Shown here piece by piece: positions 17,522 through 25,833 of a stretch of 64,000 nucleotides of DNA. A program made the position numbers and the translations under genes. The notes beneath the pieces are model-generated. The model ran no database searches. It was not told the origin of the DNA and was given only the letters and a program-made list of their open reading frames with translations. Origin of the DNA: ECT2AJA-044 sp965262845 (GTDB lineage: Bacteria; Bacteroidota; Bacteroidia; Flavobacteriales; ECT2AJA-044); NCBI GenBank assembly GCA_965262845.1, contig CBDHFX010000002.1:744001-808000 (forward strand). Direction: 5' to 3'. How positions within the stretch are numbered: position 1 is the first letter of the stretch; the number at the start of each line of letters is the position of its first letter.

Positions 17522-18334
17522 ATGAAACTCATCTCCTTCAACGTAAATGGCGTACGCGCCTGTGCCAAAAAAGGATTATCCGACACGCTAAAAAAACTCA
17601 ATGCCGATATGGTATGCCTTCAGGAAACAAAGGCTACGCCGGAACAGCTGAATGAAGCCCTGACCGGACTGGAAGGATACCATATATACGCCCATTCAGC
17701 GGAGCGAAAGGGATATTCCGGAACGGCGATCCTGACACGAAAGCAGCCGATCAACGTGCAAATGGGTATGGGCATTAAAGAGCACGATCAGGAGGGGCGC
17801 ATCATTACGGCTGAGTACGAAGATCTTTATCTCGTAACGGCTTACGTACCGAACTCCGGTAATGGACTGAAACGGCTCAGCTACCGGGCAGAGTGGGACA
17901 GGGACATGGCGGCGTTTTTGAGCAGATTGCAGAAGAAAAAATTCGTGGTCTTTTGTGGCGACCTGAATGTGGCACATCAGGAGATCGACATCGCCCGTCC
18001 GAAATCGAATTACAACAAAACAGCCGGATACACGCAAACGGAGATTGATGGAATGGATCGCTTCCTCGGTGAAACCGGATTAGCCGACACATGGCGTACC
18101 CAACACCAAGAGGAAGTGAAGTACAGCTGGTGGAGTTTGCGTACGAATGCACGTGAAAAAAATATCGGCTGGCGGCTCGATTATTTCCTGGTAAGTTCCG
18201 GCTTAATGCATCGGGTATCTGACAGTTTTATCCTGAACGAGGTGTATGGCTCTGATCACTGCCCGGTCGGGATCGAACTGAAGGCTTCCCCTAAAACAGG
18301 AACGGTTAAAAATAGAAAAATAACGTTCATTTGA
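17522..18334 (+). CDS. xth: Exodeoxyribonuclease III, 3' end replaced by an IS element
   Basis: Base-excision-repair AP endonuclease and 3'-5' exonuclease. The catalytic landmarks are all present: SFNVNGVRA (Asn), MVCLQETKA (Glu), VTAYVPNSGNG (Tyr region), VFCGDLNVAHQEID (Asp/Asn), and near the C-terminus WRLDYFLVS and YGSDHCPVGIEL (Asp-His). The total is 270 aa, but an insertion element begins at 18279, within codon 253. The last 18 residues (ASPKTG...TFI) are therefore encoded by the IS left end. ExoIII proteins are typically about 250-260 aa, so the fold and active site appear complete and the enzyme may still work. Confidence 0.93.
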   Translation: MKLISFNVNGVRACAKKGLSDTLKKLNADMVCLQETKATPEQLNEALTGLEGYHIYAHSAERKGYSGTAILTRKQPINVQMGMGIKEHDQEGRIITAEYEDLYLVTAYVPNSGNGLKRLSYRAEWDRDMAAFLSRLQKKKFVVFCGDLNVAHQEIDIARPKSNYNKTAGYTQTEIDGMDRFLGETGLADTWRTQHQEEVKYSWWSLRTNAREKNIGWRLDYFLVSSGLMHRVSDSFILNEVYGSDHCPVGIELKASPKTGTVKNRKITFI

Positions 18335-18349
18335 AAAAAGGGAAGTAAG

Positions 18350-18616
18350 ATGAGGAAGAGCAAGTTTACCGAGAGCCAGATCATTGGTTTACTACGCCGT
18401 CACCAGAGTGGTGAGAAGGTTTTGGACCTGTGCCGTGAGGGGGGAATTAGCCAGGGCACGTTTTATCAATGGAAGAGCAAGTACTCTGGCATGGAGATCA
18501 GCCAGCTCAAAAAGCTTAAGGAGTTAGAGCGTGAGGTGGGTCAATACAAGAAGATCGTGGCGGAGCTCACCCTCCACAACACGGTATTAAAAGATGTGCT
18601 TGAAAAAAAGCTTTAG
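18350..18616 (+). CDS. IS3-family transposase OrfA
   Basis: DNA-binding helix-turn-helix subunit, 88 aa. MRKSKFTESQIIGLLRRHQSG is the IS407-type N-terminus, REGGISQGTFYQWKSKYSG the helix-turn-helix, and a C-terminal leucine-rich coiled coil follows (LKKLKELEREVGQYKKIVAELTLHNTVLKDVLEKK). A run of seven A residues (18603-18609) near the 3' end is a likely -1 frameshift site that would fuse OrfA to OrfB (reading on as KKALGPAEKREL). Confidence 0.95.
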   Translation: MRKSKFTESQIIGLLRRHQSGEKVLDLCREGGISQGTFYQWKSKYSGMEISQLKKLKELEREVGQYKKIVAELTLHNTVLKDVLEKKL

Positions 18617-18639
18617 GGCCTGCCGAAAAGCGGGAGTTA

Positions 18640-19506
18640 GTGGACTATTCCCGCAAGAATCATGGCATTAGCCTACGGCAGGCCTGTTTGCTGTTTTGCA
18701 TTCATATCTCAGTGTATTATTACCGTCCAAAAGCTAATGAGGATCAGCTCATACGTAAGCAGTTGGGTATGTTGGCGGAGTTGCACACACGCTGGGGCTT
18801 TTGGATGATGCATCATCGGCTTAGGAGTATGAACTACACATGGAATCACAAACGCGTGTACCGCGTTTATACGGAGATGGGGCTGAATCTGCGAAGAAAG
18901 AGCAAAAAACGGCTTGCTATGCGTGTTCAGGAGCCTTTGCTACAGCCCCTACAGCCCAATCTGACCTGGAGCATGGATTTTATGCACGATACGTTAGCAA
19001 ACGGTATCAAATTCCGTTCGTTCAATGTTCTTGACGATTACAATCGTGAAGCACTGAATATCACCATTGATACCAGCGTCAATAGCCAACGGGTCATTCG
19101 TGATCTGGATACACTGGTAGCCTGGCGTGGTAAACCGAAAAAGATCCGGGTGGACAATGGTCCGGAGTTCATAGCACATGCCATGAAGGAATGGTCGGGC
19201 AAACTGGGCATAGAGCTGAAGTTTATTCAAAAGGGCAAACCGTATCAAAACGGTTATGTGGAGCGCTTTAACAAGACCTACCGGGAGGAAGTGTTAGATG
19301 CCTTTTCCTTCGGACGGTTAAAAGAAGCAGAAGTGCTTTCACAAGCCTGGTTATGGATCTATAATAACGAAAGGCCCCACAAAGCACTGGGTTATATACC
19401 GCCCATACCTTTTGCGCAGCAGCGCCTTCGGAGCTACGCTCCTTCGCCACTGCTGCGCAATACCAACATTAAATGGAAATCCTTAGTTTTGGGCGTTCCT
19501 AATTAA
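18640..19506 (+). CDS. IS3-family transposase OrfB (DDE integrase core)
   Basis: Catalytic subunit of 288 aa as read from a GTG at 18640; the frame is open upstream to the slippery A7 at 18603-18609, so it is probably made as an OrfAB fusion. An HTH_21-like segment (RWGFWMMHHRLRSMNYTWNHKRVYRVYTEMGLNLRRK) precedes the rve core. The DDE residues are visible in TWSMDFMHD, IRVDNGPEFI and YVERFNKTYREEVLDAFSF. The YNNERPHKALGYIPP motif near the end is typical of the family. Confidence 0.95.
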   Translation: MDYSRKNHGISLRQACLLFCIHISVYYYRPKANEDQLIRKQLGMLAELHTRWGFWMMHHRLRSMNYTWNHKRVYRVYTEMGLNLRRKSKKRLAMRVQEPLLQPLQPNLTWSMDFMHDTLANGIKFRSFNVLDDYNREALNITIDTSVNSQRVIRDLDTLVAWRGKPKKIRVDNGPEFIAHAMKEWSGKLGIELKFIQKGKPYQNGYVERFNKTYREEVLDAFSFGRLKEAEVLSQAWLWIYNNERPHKALGYIPPIPFAQQRLRSYAPSPLLRNTNIKWKSLVLGVPN

Positions 19507-19596
19507 GGGAAGCCTTCAGAACACTCTAGATCGGCCAGCCGTTTTATCGTCCGCAGTTGGGATAGTCCCGGTCGTCTGATCCTTTTTTGCTGAGCT

Positions 19597-19647
19597 AAGT
19601 TATCGATTTTCATTTTTTAACCGTTACTGTTTTAAGGGAAGCCTTCA
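19597..19647 (-). mobile_element. Remnant of a second, inverted copy of the same IS left end
   Basis: The last 50 bp, ending TTTTAAGGGAAGCCTTCA, match the reverse complement of the intact element's left end (18279-18325), including AACCGTT-CTGTTTTA, at about nine of ten positions. No transposase sequence accompanies it. It therefore marks an older insertion in the opposite orientation that has been largely deleted. It lies 78 bp past the intact element. Confidence 0.7.
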
Positions 19648-19800
19648 TACGGATATGGAGTGGAGCATCATTCCTCTTCAAAGAAGAAGAAAAATAAAAA
19701 GCACGATGAAAATGACGAGTTCGTCTTTTCGCCTGAAGTCAATTGCCATTGGGGAAATAGCCGGTCGGACTTGAAGTATTTGGTAGAGCGAGTCCGGTAA
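19648..19800 (+). pseudogene. Beheaded 3' end of an unidentified gene
   Basis: An open frame of 50 codons starts directly at the IS remnant border and ends at TAA 19798-19800. It has no start codon of its own at the border. The predicted tail has a Lys-rich stretch (SKKKKNKKHDENDEF) followed by VFSPEVNCHWGNSRSDLKYLVERV. I do not recognise the family. The most likely reading is the C-terminal remainder of a gene whose 5' part was lost when the second IS copy inserted and decayed. It could also be a chance open frame. Confidence 0.4.
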
Positions 19801-19831
19801 TTTAATTGGATGTCAGATACATCCACTTATT

Positions 19832-20590
19832 CTAATTTTCTACTTCAAGAATCCGAAATAAGTTAATAAGGCTAATTGTAGCAGAACTGCATATTTTTGC
19901 GTATTGTATAGTCGCACTTCTTTTATGCGTAAGTTCATTTGCAAGAATGTTTGTTGCCTTTGCATATTTTCTCAGTGCCTCATTTTGTGATCCAGGCATT
20001 TTTGACAATATGTAAGCAGCAAGCATTCTCTTGGAGTCTGTTGATGACGGAATTGTATCGTCCTCTGAAGGATGTCTATCAACATCATACACCTCTTGCG
20101 CAAGTGATATAATTACATCCCGACAAAGCACACCAATAGCTTGAAATTGTTCTTCATGTTGTGCCTCAATAATTCTAATGCAAATTTCTTCAACTGTTCG
20201 TTCGATTCTATCCCAACCAGTCAGTTCAACTTCGAGTTCATCGTTTGAATCATAATTTTCAATTTGCTCAATAATTGGTTTAAACAATTTAATTATGTAG
20301 GTTCTACGATCTATATAACGTGGCATTTCCCCTGAACTCCACTTGCCATACCACTCCCATAGATCGGAATATGTATTAGGATTATCAATACCTAGTCTTT
20401 TTAGCTCTGACTTCGATCTAACGAAAACACCTTTATATTTTTCATTTATTTCCTGAATTCGCATATCACCTATCGCAACAGAGGTCATTACGTCCTTCAT
20501 GAAATTTATATCCTCTAATAACTTTTTCATGAAATCAATTTCTAACTCGGACTCAATCGTTTCGATTTCTCTCTTAACTAGTTCTTGCAT
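19832..20590 (-). CDS. Low-GC protein of unknown function, possible HEPN-like C-terminal domain
   Basis: Not a named family to me. The product is 252 aa from the ATG at 20590 (an upstream TTG would add five residues). It is almost entirely helical in composition. The N-terminal third is charged (LVKREIETIESELEIDFMKKLLEDIN). The C-terminal half has two helices with Q-A-I-G-V-L-C-R-D-V-I and, after a Pro/Ser loop (DRHPSEDD), KYAKATNILANELTHKRSATIQ. The Asn-Glu-Leu-x-His-Lys-Arg pattern recalls HEPN-type proteins found beside restriction systems. Base composition is markedly AT-richer than the neighbours, pointing to recent acquisition. It sits 3' of the type IIG gene on the same strand, separated by 447 bp. 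Confidence 0.6.
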   Translation of the reverse strand: MQELVKREIETIESELEIDFMKKLLEDINFMKDVMTSVAIGDMRIQEINEKYKGVFVRSKSELKRLGIDNPNTYSDLWEWYGKWSSGEMPRYIDRRTYIIKLFKPIIEQIENYDSNDELEVELTGWDRIERTVEEICIRIIEAQHEEQFQAIGVLCRDVIISLAQEVYDVDRHPSEDDTIPSSTDSKRMLAAYILSKMPGSQNEALRKYAKATNILANELTHKRSATIQYAKICSSATISLINLFRILEVEN

Positions 20591-21037
20591 AATGATTCTG
20601 CTCAATAACAGGGTTAACGTACGAATGCTTTTTAGCTTTTGTTCGGAAAACCTACCCCCTCCACCCCGGCCGAAAATTGACCACCAAAAGGGAATATTTC
20701 CAAAAAAGGATTACCTTCGTCTTCTTGTTCTTTTTTGTTGCTTATTTGTCGCAAGCAAAAAGGCCATTTTGGACACTTGTTGCTTTTTTGTTGTGCGCGT
20801 TTAGAACATAAATTACAGATAATAAGCGCTTTGCGAGCCTGAACGAATGGAGTTGGGTCGTGTATCGATTAGGTGTTTTTTTAAAACACAAACATACTAT
20901 TTTTTTTTGAAATATGCAAGATTTTTATGAAAATTATTTTGGTTAGGTGTGAACTGATCCAAATTGTATTGGTCGTCAGAGGATGTTCTATGTTGGGAGG
21001 ATGCTGATTTTGTACTGACTCCACATTTTTCCTTAGA
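20591..21037. other. AT-rich spacer between the HEPN-like gene and the restriction-modification gene
   Basis: I see no coding potential. It holds homopolymer-rich sequence and one copy of a direct repeat (20929-20960) that recurs beyond the other end of the restriction-modification gene. Confidence 0.5.
20929..20960 (+). repeat. Direct repeat, left copy, flanking the restriction-modification gene
   Basis: GAAAATTATTTTGG followed by TTAGGTGTGAA recurs, with a few changes, as GAAAAATTATTTTGG followed by GCAGGTGTGAA at 25266-25296 in the same orientation. The two copies enclose the whole 4-kb restriction-modification gene and could be the scars of its insertion. Confidence 0.5.
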
Positions 21038-24000
21038 CTACACCACCACCACTGTTTCCGTATCCCCAGCGGCCAGTGCATTCATGTAGGCGAGGATAAG
21101 GTCGCGGGTGCGGTATGAGCCGAATTCTGCTTCGTCCTGCCTGCGCACGATGGGGAAGGTGCTGAGCACATAGGCCGCGTCGTCCCGATCCAGGCCGTAG
21201 AGGTGAAAATAGAGCGCGTCAAGGCGGGCGCGGAGGTGGCGGCGTTCCTCCTCATTCCAGATGAAGGGCTTGCCATTATAGCCCAGGTCGCGGGCGAATG
21301 GAGCCAGGTCGTGGGCGGTATAGGTAAGGCGAAGCACATGATCGCGGACGAGGTCGCGGGCAGTCCTCACGCCGAAGGTGCGGTCGTAACCATCAGGGGC
21401 GATGACCGGAAGTTGTTCGATGATGAACCAATTGAGGTTCTGTCCCTGGACCTTTTGGCGCGTGACAAAATCAAAAACGAATGTGCTCAAATTTGCAGCT
21501 ATCAGGAATGTGCTCTTTTTATATGCTTGTACCTCCTCGGAAGCCTTTTTGGCAGGCAATAGAATAGGTAAACTATTTCCAAACCCTGCACGTGGTGCTA
21601 CACAGGTTATCATGGTCCGAATATTCGTCGGGGCTGTGACATGCTTGAAAGCCACAGCCCACTCCAAACCTTCAGGCCATTCGGCTGCGTCCTCGCTAAT
21701 CCAGAATTGTGGATTAGGTAACCAATTCGGGTTAGCATATTCTTCTCGGGTAGTTTCCTGTGGTTGGGCAGGCCGGTTTAAGTTCTCTGCATTGACCACG
21801 ATGCTTGCCGCTCGATGGTCGAATGCTTGTACCATCTTTCCTTCGTACAACGGTAGGTACTGTTCCTGCCCTCTTTTCCAACGATTGCCTTCAACAGGGT
21901 AGAACCCCTCCTGTTCAAGCTCCGCTGCCGTGCGAAACAGATGGGAATCGGAAGTCATGTTGAATAGCCCCTGCCTGTATTTCACCGACCATACCTTGTG
22001 CCCCCCACCCCGAGAGCGATCTACCAATACCGGATGCTGCCCGTAGATGCGGCGAGTGATCTCAGCATCCCTCCGACTACGAAAGATGGGAGCTGTACCG
22101 GTGTTCGGATTCACCCGGGCAAAGTCATCCGGCGTCAGAGGAAAGCAACGACCCGGATCCTCTATGGTTTTGGTATCGTGCAGGAAAAAAGCACACAGTG
22201 TCTGGTTGAACTGTCGCTGCTCACCACCCAGAATAATAGCACAGAATTTAAACGAAGCGTGAACATCCTTGAAGAAGATCTTTTTGTTCTCAAAGTCAAA
22301 CACACCACCTACCCGGCCTGTAGTCGAAACCGACTGAAAGAACGGGGCGGCAGTCTTGTCGGCATAAATACCCGATGGCGTTAGCAAACCCACTACCCCA
22401 TCCGGTTTGATCAGACTCATTGATCGTTCAACAAACAAGGAATACAGGTTAATCCGACCGCCACTTAATAACGGATACTTACCCGATGATCGAACAAATT
22501 CGCGCATAGTCGCAGCACGGTTTCGTACCATTTCATACTCCAAGGCGAGCTTTTCCCCTGCCTCTTTTTGTTTCCCAATCAGTGCCTTTCTCTTTGCCCC
22601 AGTTGCCGCATGGGCAATTTCCTGGTCTCGGGTTACAAACCATTCCACTTCCGGCTGTTCAATATGATCCCAGGGTGGATTGCCAATAATGGCATCAAAG
22701 CCTCCTTCCGGACAGCTCTCCTGCCAGCGATGCCATACTCCCGGAAAGGTCACTTCCCAGTGCAGAAAACCTTCGCGGTTGGCAATGGTCCGCGCCTCGT
22801 GCCACAACCCGGCAAACCGCTTGTCATCGGCAACCCCCATTGCTTCCGGCCCGCGCGCCAAAAGCTCGTATGCCATCGCCGTATGCTGACCGAGCGTCGC
22901 AACCAGTGGCCCCTTAAACTCATCGCGTTCCTTCTTCCCCATCCCGGCTGTAAGCCAACGCCAGCCACAGAAAAAGTCAAGCAGACTACGCAAATCGGCA
23001 GTCGTCTCCTCCACCTCGCTGAACAGCGCAGCCGATTCCTGTACCTCCGCAACATCCACATCGGCTATTTCCTCAATGCGCTGCATGCCCCGGGTAGCTG
23101 CCTCCACTCCGGCAAGGGCACTGCTGGCAAACACTCCGCCAAGCTCGCGCAGCTCTTCAGTGGCATCCGCCACCCGCAGGCCCAGCAGGGAATCGCCACA
23201 GCGCAGGTGGTGATCCAGAAAAGACAGGGGAGCACCCACCGTAAAGCTGTGCAGCCACAGTGATACCCTGGCCAGCTCTACAGTCAACGGATTCTTATCA
23301 ACCCCATAGATGCATCGCTTAAGCACCATGCGGCGGATAATGGCCTGATCAGTCAGCTGTGCCTGGTCCAACACCCAGTTCGATGCAGCAGCCTGTCCGG
23401 TAATGGCCTCCCGGATGGCTGCCACGCGCTCTACCAGCGGCGATACATACTCCCCGTTGAGCCAGTCTGGCACCATGGGAACGTATTCGATCAGATCGGC
23501 CACATGGTCCGACAAAAAGTCAACTGCCGTAACCAAAAAGTGTCCGCTACCCATCGCCGGGTCCAGCACCTTAAGGTCCAGAACGGCTACCGCCGGATCA
23601 AGCTGCTCCAGTTCCTGCTGCCGTTTCTCTTTGGATCGGCGATCGCTCCCGAGTGCCTTTGCCTTTTCCTCAAAGGCCTTCCGTCGCTCACTGATCAGTG
23701 GCTTCAGGGTTTGTTCCATGATCAGGTCAACCAGGTCCTGCGAGGTATAGAAACTACCGCTGTCCTTACGGGCATATTTGTTGGGGCGGATGGTAAGCGT
23801 ACCATTTTCGGCACGTACCGGCTCCTGCTCCAGCAACCGCTCATAAATGGAGCCCAGCTGCTGTACCGACATATCGCGGTAATTGACAAAGCGGTATCTG
23901 CCCCTGGTATCTTCGGTATGGCTCAGGTCATAGATAACAGGCGCCAGCACTGCATCCGGCAAACGCACTTCGTTCAAAAGGGGTGCATCATCCATGGCAA

Positions 24001-25066
24001 ACAATCCACCATTGTACGGAGGCAGTCCTATGGATGCATCGCCCTCGTTTATGATGCGAAAGAGCTCGGTAAGCAGGTTGTAGTAGTTAGCCGCGGTATG
24101 CGAAAAAGTGTCATTCTGTGCCATTCTCCCGGCAATGTCATCCCGTACGCGCTTGCGCAAACCATAATCGTCGTACCGCGAGTCGTTAACCGGCAGCAAC
24201 CCCCGATCCTCGGCATAGAGCACAAACAGCAGGCGATACAAAAAAATGAGGGCGGCATCCCGGCTCTCGCTCAGGCTTTTTTTCGAATGCGTTGCCAGGG
24301 CATCCACCAGATCGGGAAAAACCCGACCAAACACTACCTGGGATAAGTCCTCAGCCACCTGTTCCTCATAGCGCTTCCCCTCGGCCAGTGCCCTTTCAAG
24401 GAAGGTGGCCATAGCGCCTTTTTGGCGCACAAAGGATTCACGGCGGAACAGCAGGTAAAAAACGCGAAGTTCGTCTTCCTTGCCGGACTTCAGCAGGTCT
24501 GCTAAGTCGGCTTCAAAATAGCCGCTGTCGCGTGGTCGGGCGCGGTAGTCGTACAGTCGCCATACGCTTCCATTGGTGAGAATGCCCCAGCGAATGCGGC
24601 TATACGAAGCGATTTCGGCCGTTGAGAGGTACCTGAGGATCTGCCTATGCGGGGTGCCAGACCTGATCCTGTCGTCCTTATCATGAGTATCCAAAACGAG
24701 GCCGAAGCGTTTGCTCTCTTCCACTATCAGTGCATTTTGGTAGCGATCGGCAGGCTTCTTTTTTGCAGCGGCGTGCTGCCTGGAATCGGCATCCGCGAAA
24801 AGCAGGTGATCCGGAATATCCTCCCTGTCCGAAGTGGTTTGCTGAGGCAAATAGTGCCATCCCAACAGGTCCAGCAAAGGACGCACCAGATCCTGCTCGG
24901 TCATTGCCTCATTGGGAGACCGGGCATGGCAAAGGGCCTCATACCGATGAACAAGCTCTTCCCGGAACCTAACGAAGGCTTCCTCGTCGGCAAGCACCTT
25001 TTTCCAGGCGTCCGTTTCGCGGATGCCCTCTTCAAGAAAATAATGGGTAAACAGCTGGCCAGACAT
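21038..25066 (-). CDS. Type IIG-like restriction-modification enzyme (Eco57I-type methylase plus nuclease)
   Basis: Single-chain enzyme of 1,342 aa that should both methylate adenine and cut DNA. Residues 85-117 hold a PD-(D/E)xK-like nuclease site (IPDHLLF ... VEESK). An N6-adenine methyltransferase core follows, with motif I VLDPAMGSGHFLVTAV at about residue 505 and the catalytic motif IV DAIIGNPPWDH at about 795. The C-terminal third (INLYSLFVERS, LLTPSGIYADK, YRTRDLILAYMNALAAG) is consistent with a target-recognition region. I start at ATG 25066 (MSGQLFTHYF): a TATCTTTG element at 25092-25099 lies upstream, so the longer TTG start is unlikely. No separate specificity or helicase gene is adjacent. 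PglX-like methylase of BREX is a less likely alternative because no other BREX gene is present. Confidence 0.9.
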   Translation of the reverse strand: MSGQLFTHYFLEEGIRETDAWKKVLADEEAFVRFREELVHRYEALCHARSPNEAMTEQDLVRPLLDLLGWHYLPQQTTSDREDIPDHLLFADADSRQHAAAKKKPADRYQNALIVEESKRFGLVLDTHDKDDRIRSGTPHRQILRYLSTAEIASYSRIRWGILTNGSVWRLYDYRARPRDSGYFEADLADLLKSGKEDELRVFYLLFRRESFVRQKGAMATFLERALAEGKRYEEQVAEDLSQVVFGRVFPDLVDALATHSKKSLSESRDAALIFLYRLLFVLYAEDRGLLPVNDSRYDDYGLRKRVRDDIAGRMAQNDTFSHTAANYYNLLTELFRIINEGDASIGLPPYNGGLFAMDDAPLLNEVRLPDAVLAPVIYDLSHTEDTRGRYRFVNYRDMSVQQLGSIYERLLEQEPVRAENGTLTIRPNKYARKDSGSFYTSQDLVDLIMEQTLKPLISERRKAFEEKAKALGSDRRSKEKRQQELEQLDPAVAVLDLKVLDPAMGSGHFLVTAVDFLSDHVADLIEYVPMVPDWLNGEYVSPLVERVAAIREAITGQAAASNWVLDQAQLTDQAIIRRMVLKRCIYGVDKNPLTVELARVSLWLHSFTVGAPLSFLDHHLRCGDSLLGLRVADATEELRELGGVFASSALAGVEAATRGMQRIEEIADVDVAEVQESAALFSEVEETTADLRSLLDFFCGWRWLTAGMGKKERDEFKGPLVATLGQHTAMAYELLARGPEAMGVADDKRFAGLWHEARTIANREGFLHWEVTFPGVWHRWQESCPEGGFDAIIGNPPWDHIEQPEVEWFVTRDQEIAHAATGAKRKALIGKQKEAGEKLALEYEMVRNRAATMREFVRSSGKYPLLSGGRINLYSLFVERSMSLIKPDGVVGLLTPSGIYADKTAAPFFQSVSTTGRVGGVFDFENKKIFFKDVHASFKFCAIILGGEQRQFNQTLCAFFLHDTKTIEDPGRCFPLTPDDFARVNPNTGTAPIFRSRRDAEITRRIYGQHPVLVDRSRGGGHKVWSVKYRQGLFNMTSDSHLFRTAAELEQEGFYPVEGNRWKRGQEQYLPLYEGKMVQAFDHRAASIVVNAENLNRPAQPQETTREEYANPNWLPNPQFWISEDAAEWPEGLEWAVAFKHVTAPTNIRTMITCVAPRAGFGNSLPILLPAKKASEEVQAYKKSTFLIAANLSTFVFDFVTRQKVQGQNLNWFIIEQLPVIAPDGYDRTFGVRTARDLVRDHVLRLTYTAHDLAPFARDLGYNGKPFIWNEEERRHLRARLDALYFHLYGLDRDDAAYVLSTFPIVRRQDEAEFGSYRTRDLILAYMNALAAGDTETVVVV

Positions 25067-25091
25067 AAAATGAGGGGTCCCTGGGTCGGCC

Positions 25092-25099
25092 AAAGATAA
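25092..25099 (-). promoter_or_regulatory. -7 promoter element (TATCTTTG) for the restriction-modification gene
   Basis: The minus-strand match to TAnnTTTG lies 25 bp upstream of the chosen ATG at 25066. It excludes the in-frame TTG at 25093 as a start. Confidence 0.65.
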
Positions 25100-25265
25100 G
25101 AAAGTCCATGGAGCCCATCACGATGGGCAAAAAGCACGGACTTTGTTAAGTTTTGTCTCGTCCTAAAATAAGTTAACAGATCCTACTATCACTACACATG
25201 GGATCATTTTTTTGTGGTTAGCACCAACAATACCGTTTTCAGGTAACCGCTCTTTTTTTATCAGC

Positions 25266-25296
25266 GAAAAATTATTTTGGGCAGGTGTGAAGCGAC
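25266..25296 (+). repeat. Direct repeat, right copy, flanking the restriction-modification gene
   Basis: Partner of 20929-20960; both lie in the same orientation, 4.3 kb apart. Confidence 0.5.
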
Positions 25297-25465
25297 CTGC
25301 CATCATTATTGGCAGGTTACAACATAGAGGTTTAGTTTGCCCTCCTCAGGGAAGAGATTTCATTGAGAAGATTGAACTGGCATAAATATGTGGTAGTTAC
25401 TACTTGATCTGACAAATAGGTTAGGTGTTTTTATCTACCTGCTTCCCTTTCGCCATAAGTGTAAA

Positions 25466-25503
25466 ACTACAGAGTTAGCTCTGTAGCTAGCTCTGTAATT
25501 AAT
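25466..25503 (+). repeat. 38-bp palindromic block, copy B
   Basis: Half-sites ACAGAG, CTCTGT, CTCTGT at the same spacing as copy C upstream of the AbrB-like gene, ending TAATTAAT. The AT-rich flank is shared with copy A. No intact gene follows. Confidence 0.6.
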
Positions 25504-25833
25504 AATATATAAAACATTGTATTTCAATGCTTAACTCATTTACATCTGCATAGCTATATGAGATGGTACCGACCATCAGGCATCGGAAGAGCAAAACCAT
25601 GTGAACGCTATACCTATGCCGCATGATACAACTAAAAACAACTATTTTTGATCTATGAGATGGGGAATATCTCTTAGGCTCACCCGAAGCGCTGAAGCAC
25701 GATTTGCCAGGCTACCACGCACGAAAAGATCAATTAGGAACATCGCCTCGTTTATCGGGTGCATGACCAGATATACGTGCTGCAATGCCGCTTCCATTAA
25801 AAAAACCCTAAGCGTACAGTATAAAAAGACTGA

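Larger units (their letters stand above)
18279..19518 (+). mobile_element. IS3-family insertion sequence (IS407-like group), complete, 1,240 bp
   Basis: The left end TGAAGGCTTCCCCTAAAAC (18279-) matches the inverted right end (ending TTAAGGGAAGCCTTCA at 19518). It is flanked by a 4-bp direct duplication, GAAC at 18275-18278 and at 19519-19522. The element contains orfA, a 7-A slippery stretch, and orfB with the DDE triad. The 4-bp duplication and the orfA sequence fit the IS407 group. It interrupts the last codons of xth. With ends, duplication and both frames intact it looks recent and potentially active. Confidence 0.93.
25100..25833. other. Non-coding accessory spacer between the restriction-modification gene and metF
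   Basis: About 730 bp with no supported gene. It contains the right copy of the direct repeat (25266-25296) and copy B of the 38-bp palindromic block (25466-25503). From about 25427 to 25545 it resembles the interior of the MITE-like element at 2133-2265. A 77-codon frame (25655-25888) runs into metF antisense and is not believed. Confidence 0.6.

Noticed and set aside
17412..17524. A 37-codon frame just before xth
   Set aside because: Overlaps the xth start, contains a mini-hairpin, and shows no signal peptide cleavage site or family pattern.
21038..25066. PglX-type methylase of a BREX system
   Set aside because: No brxA/B/C, pglZ or brxL gene nearby; a single-chain type IIG enzyme explains the domains.
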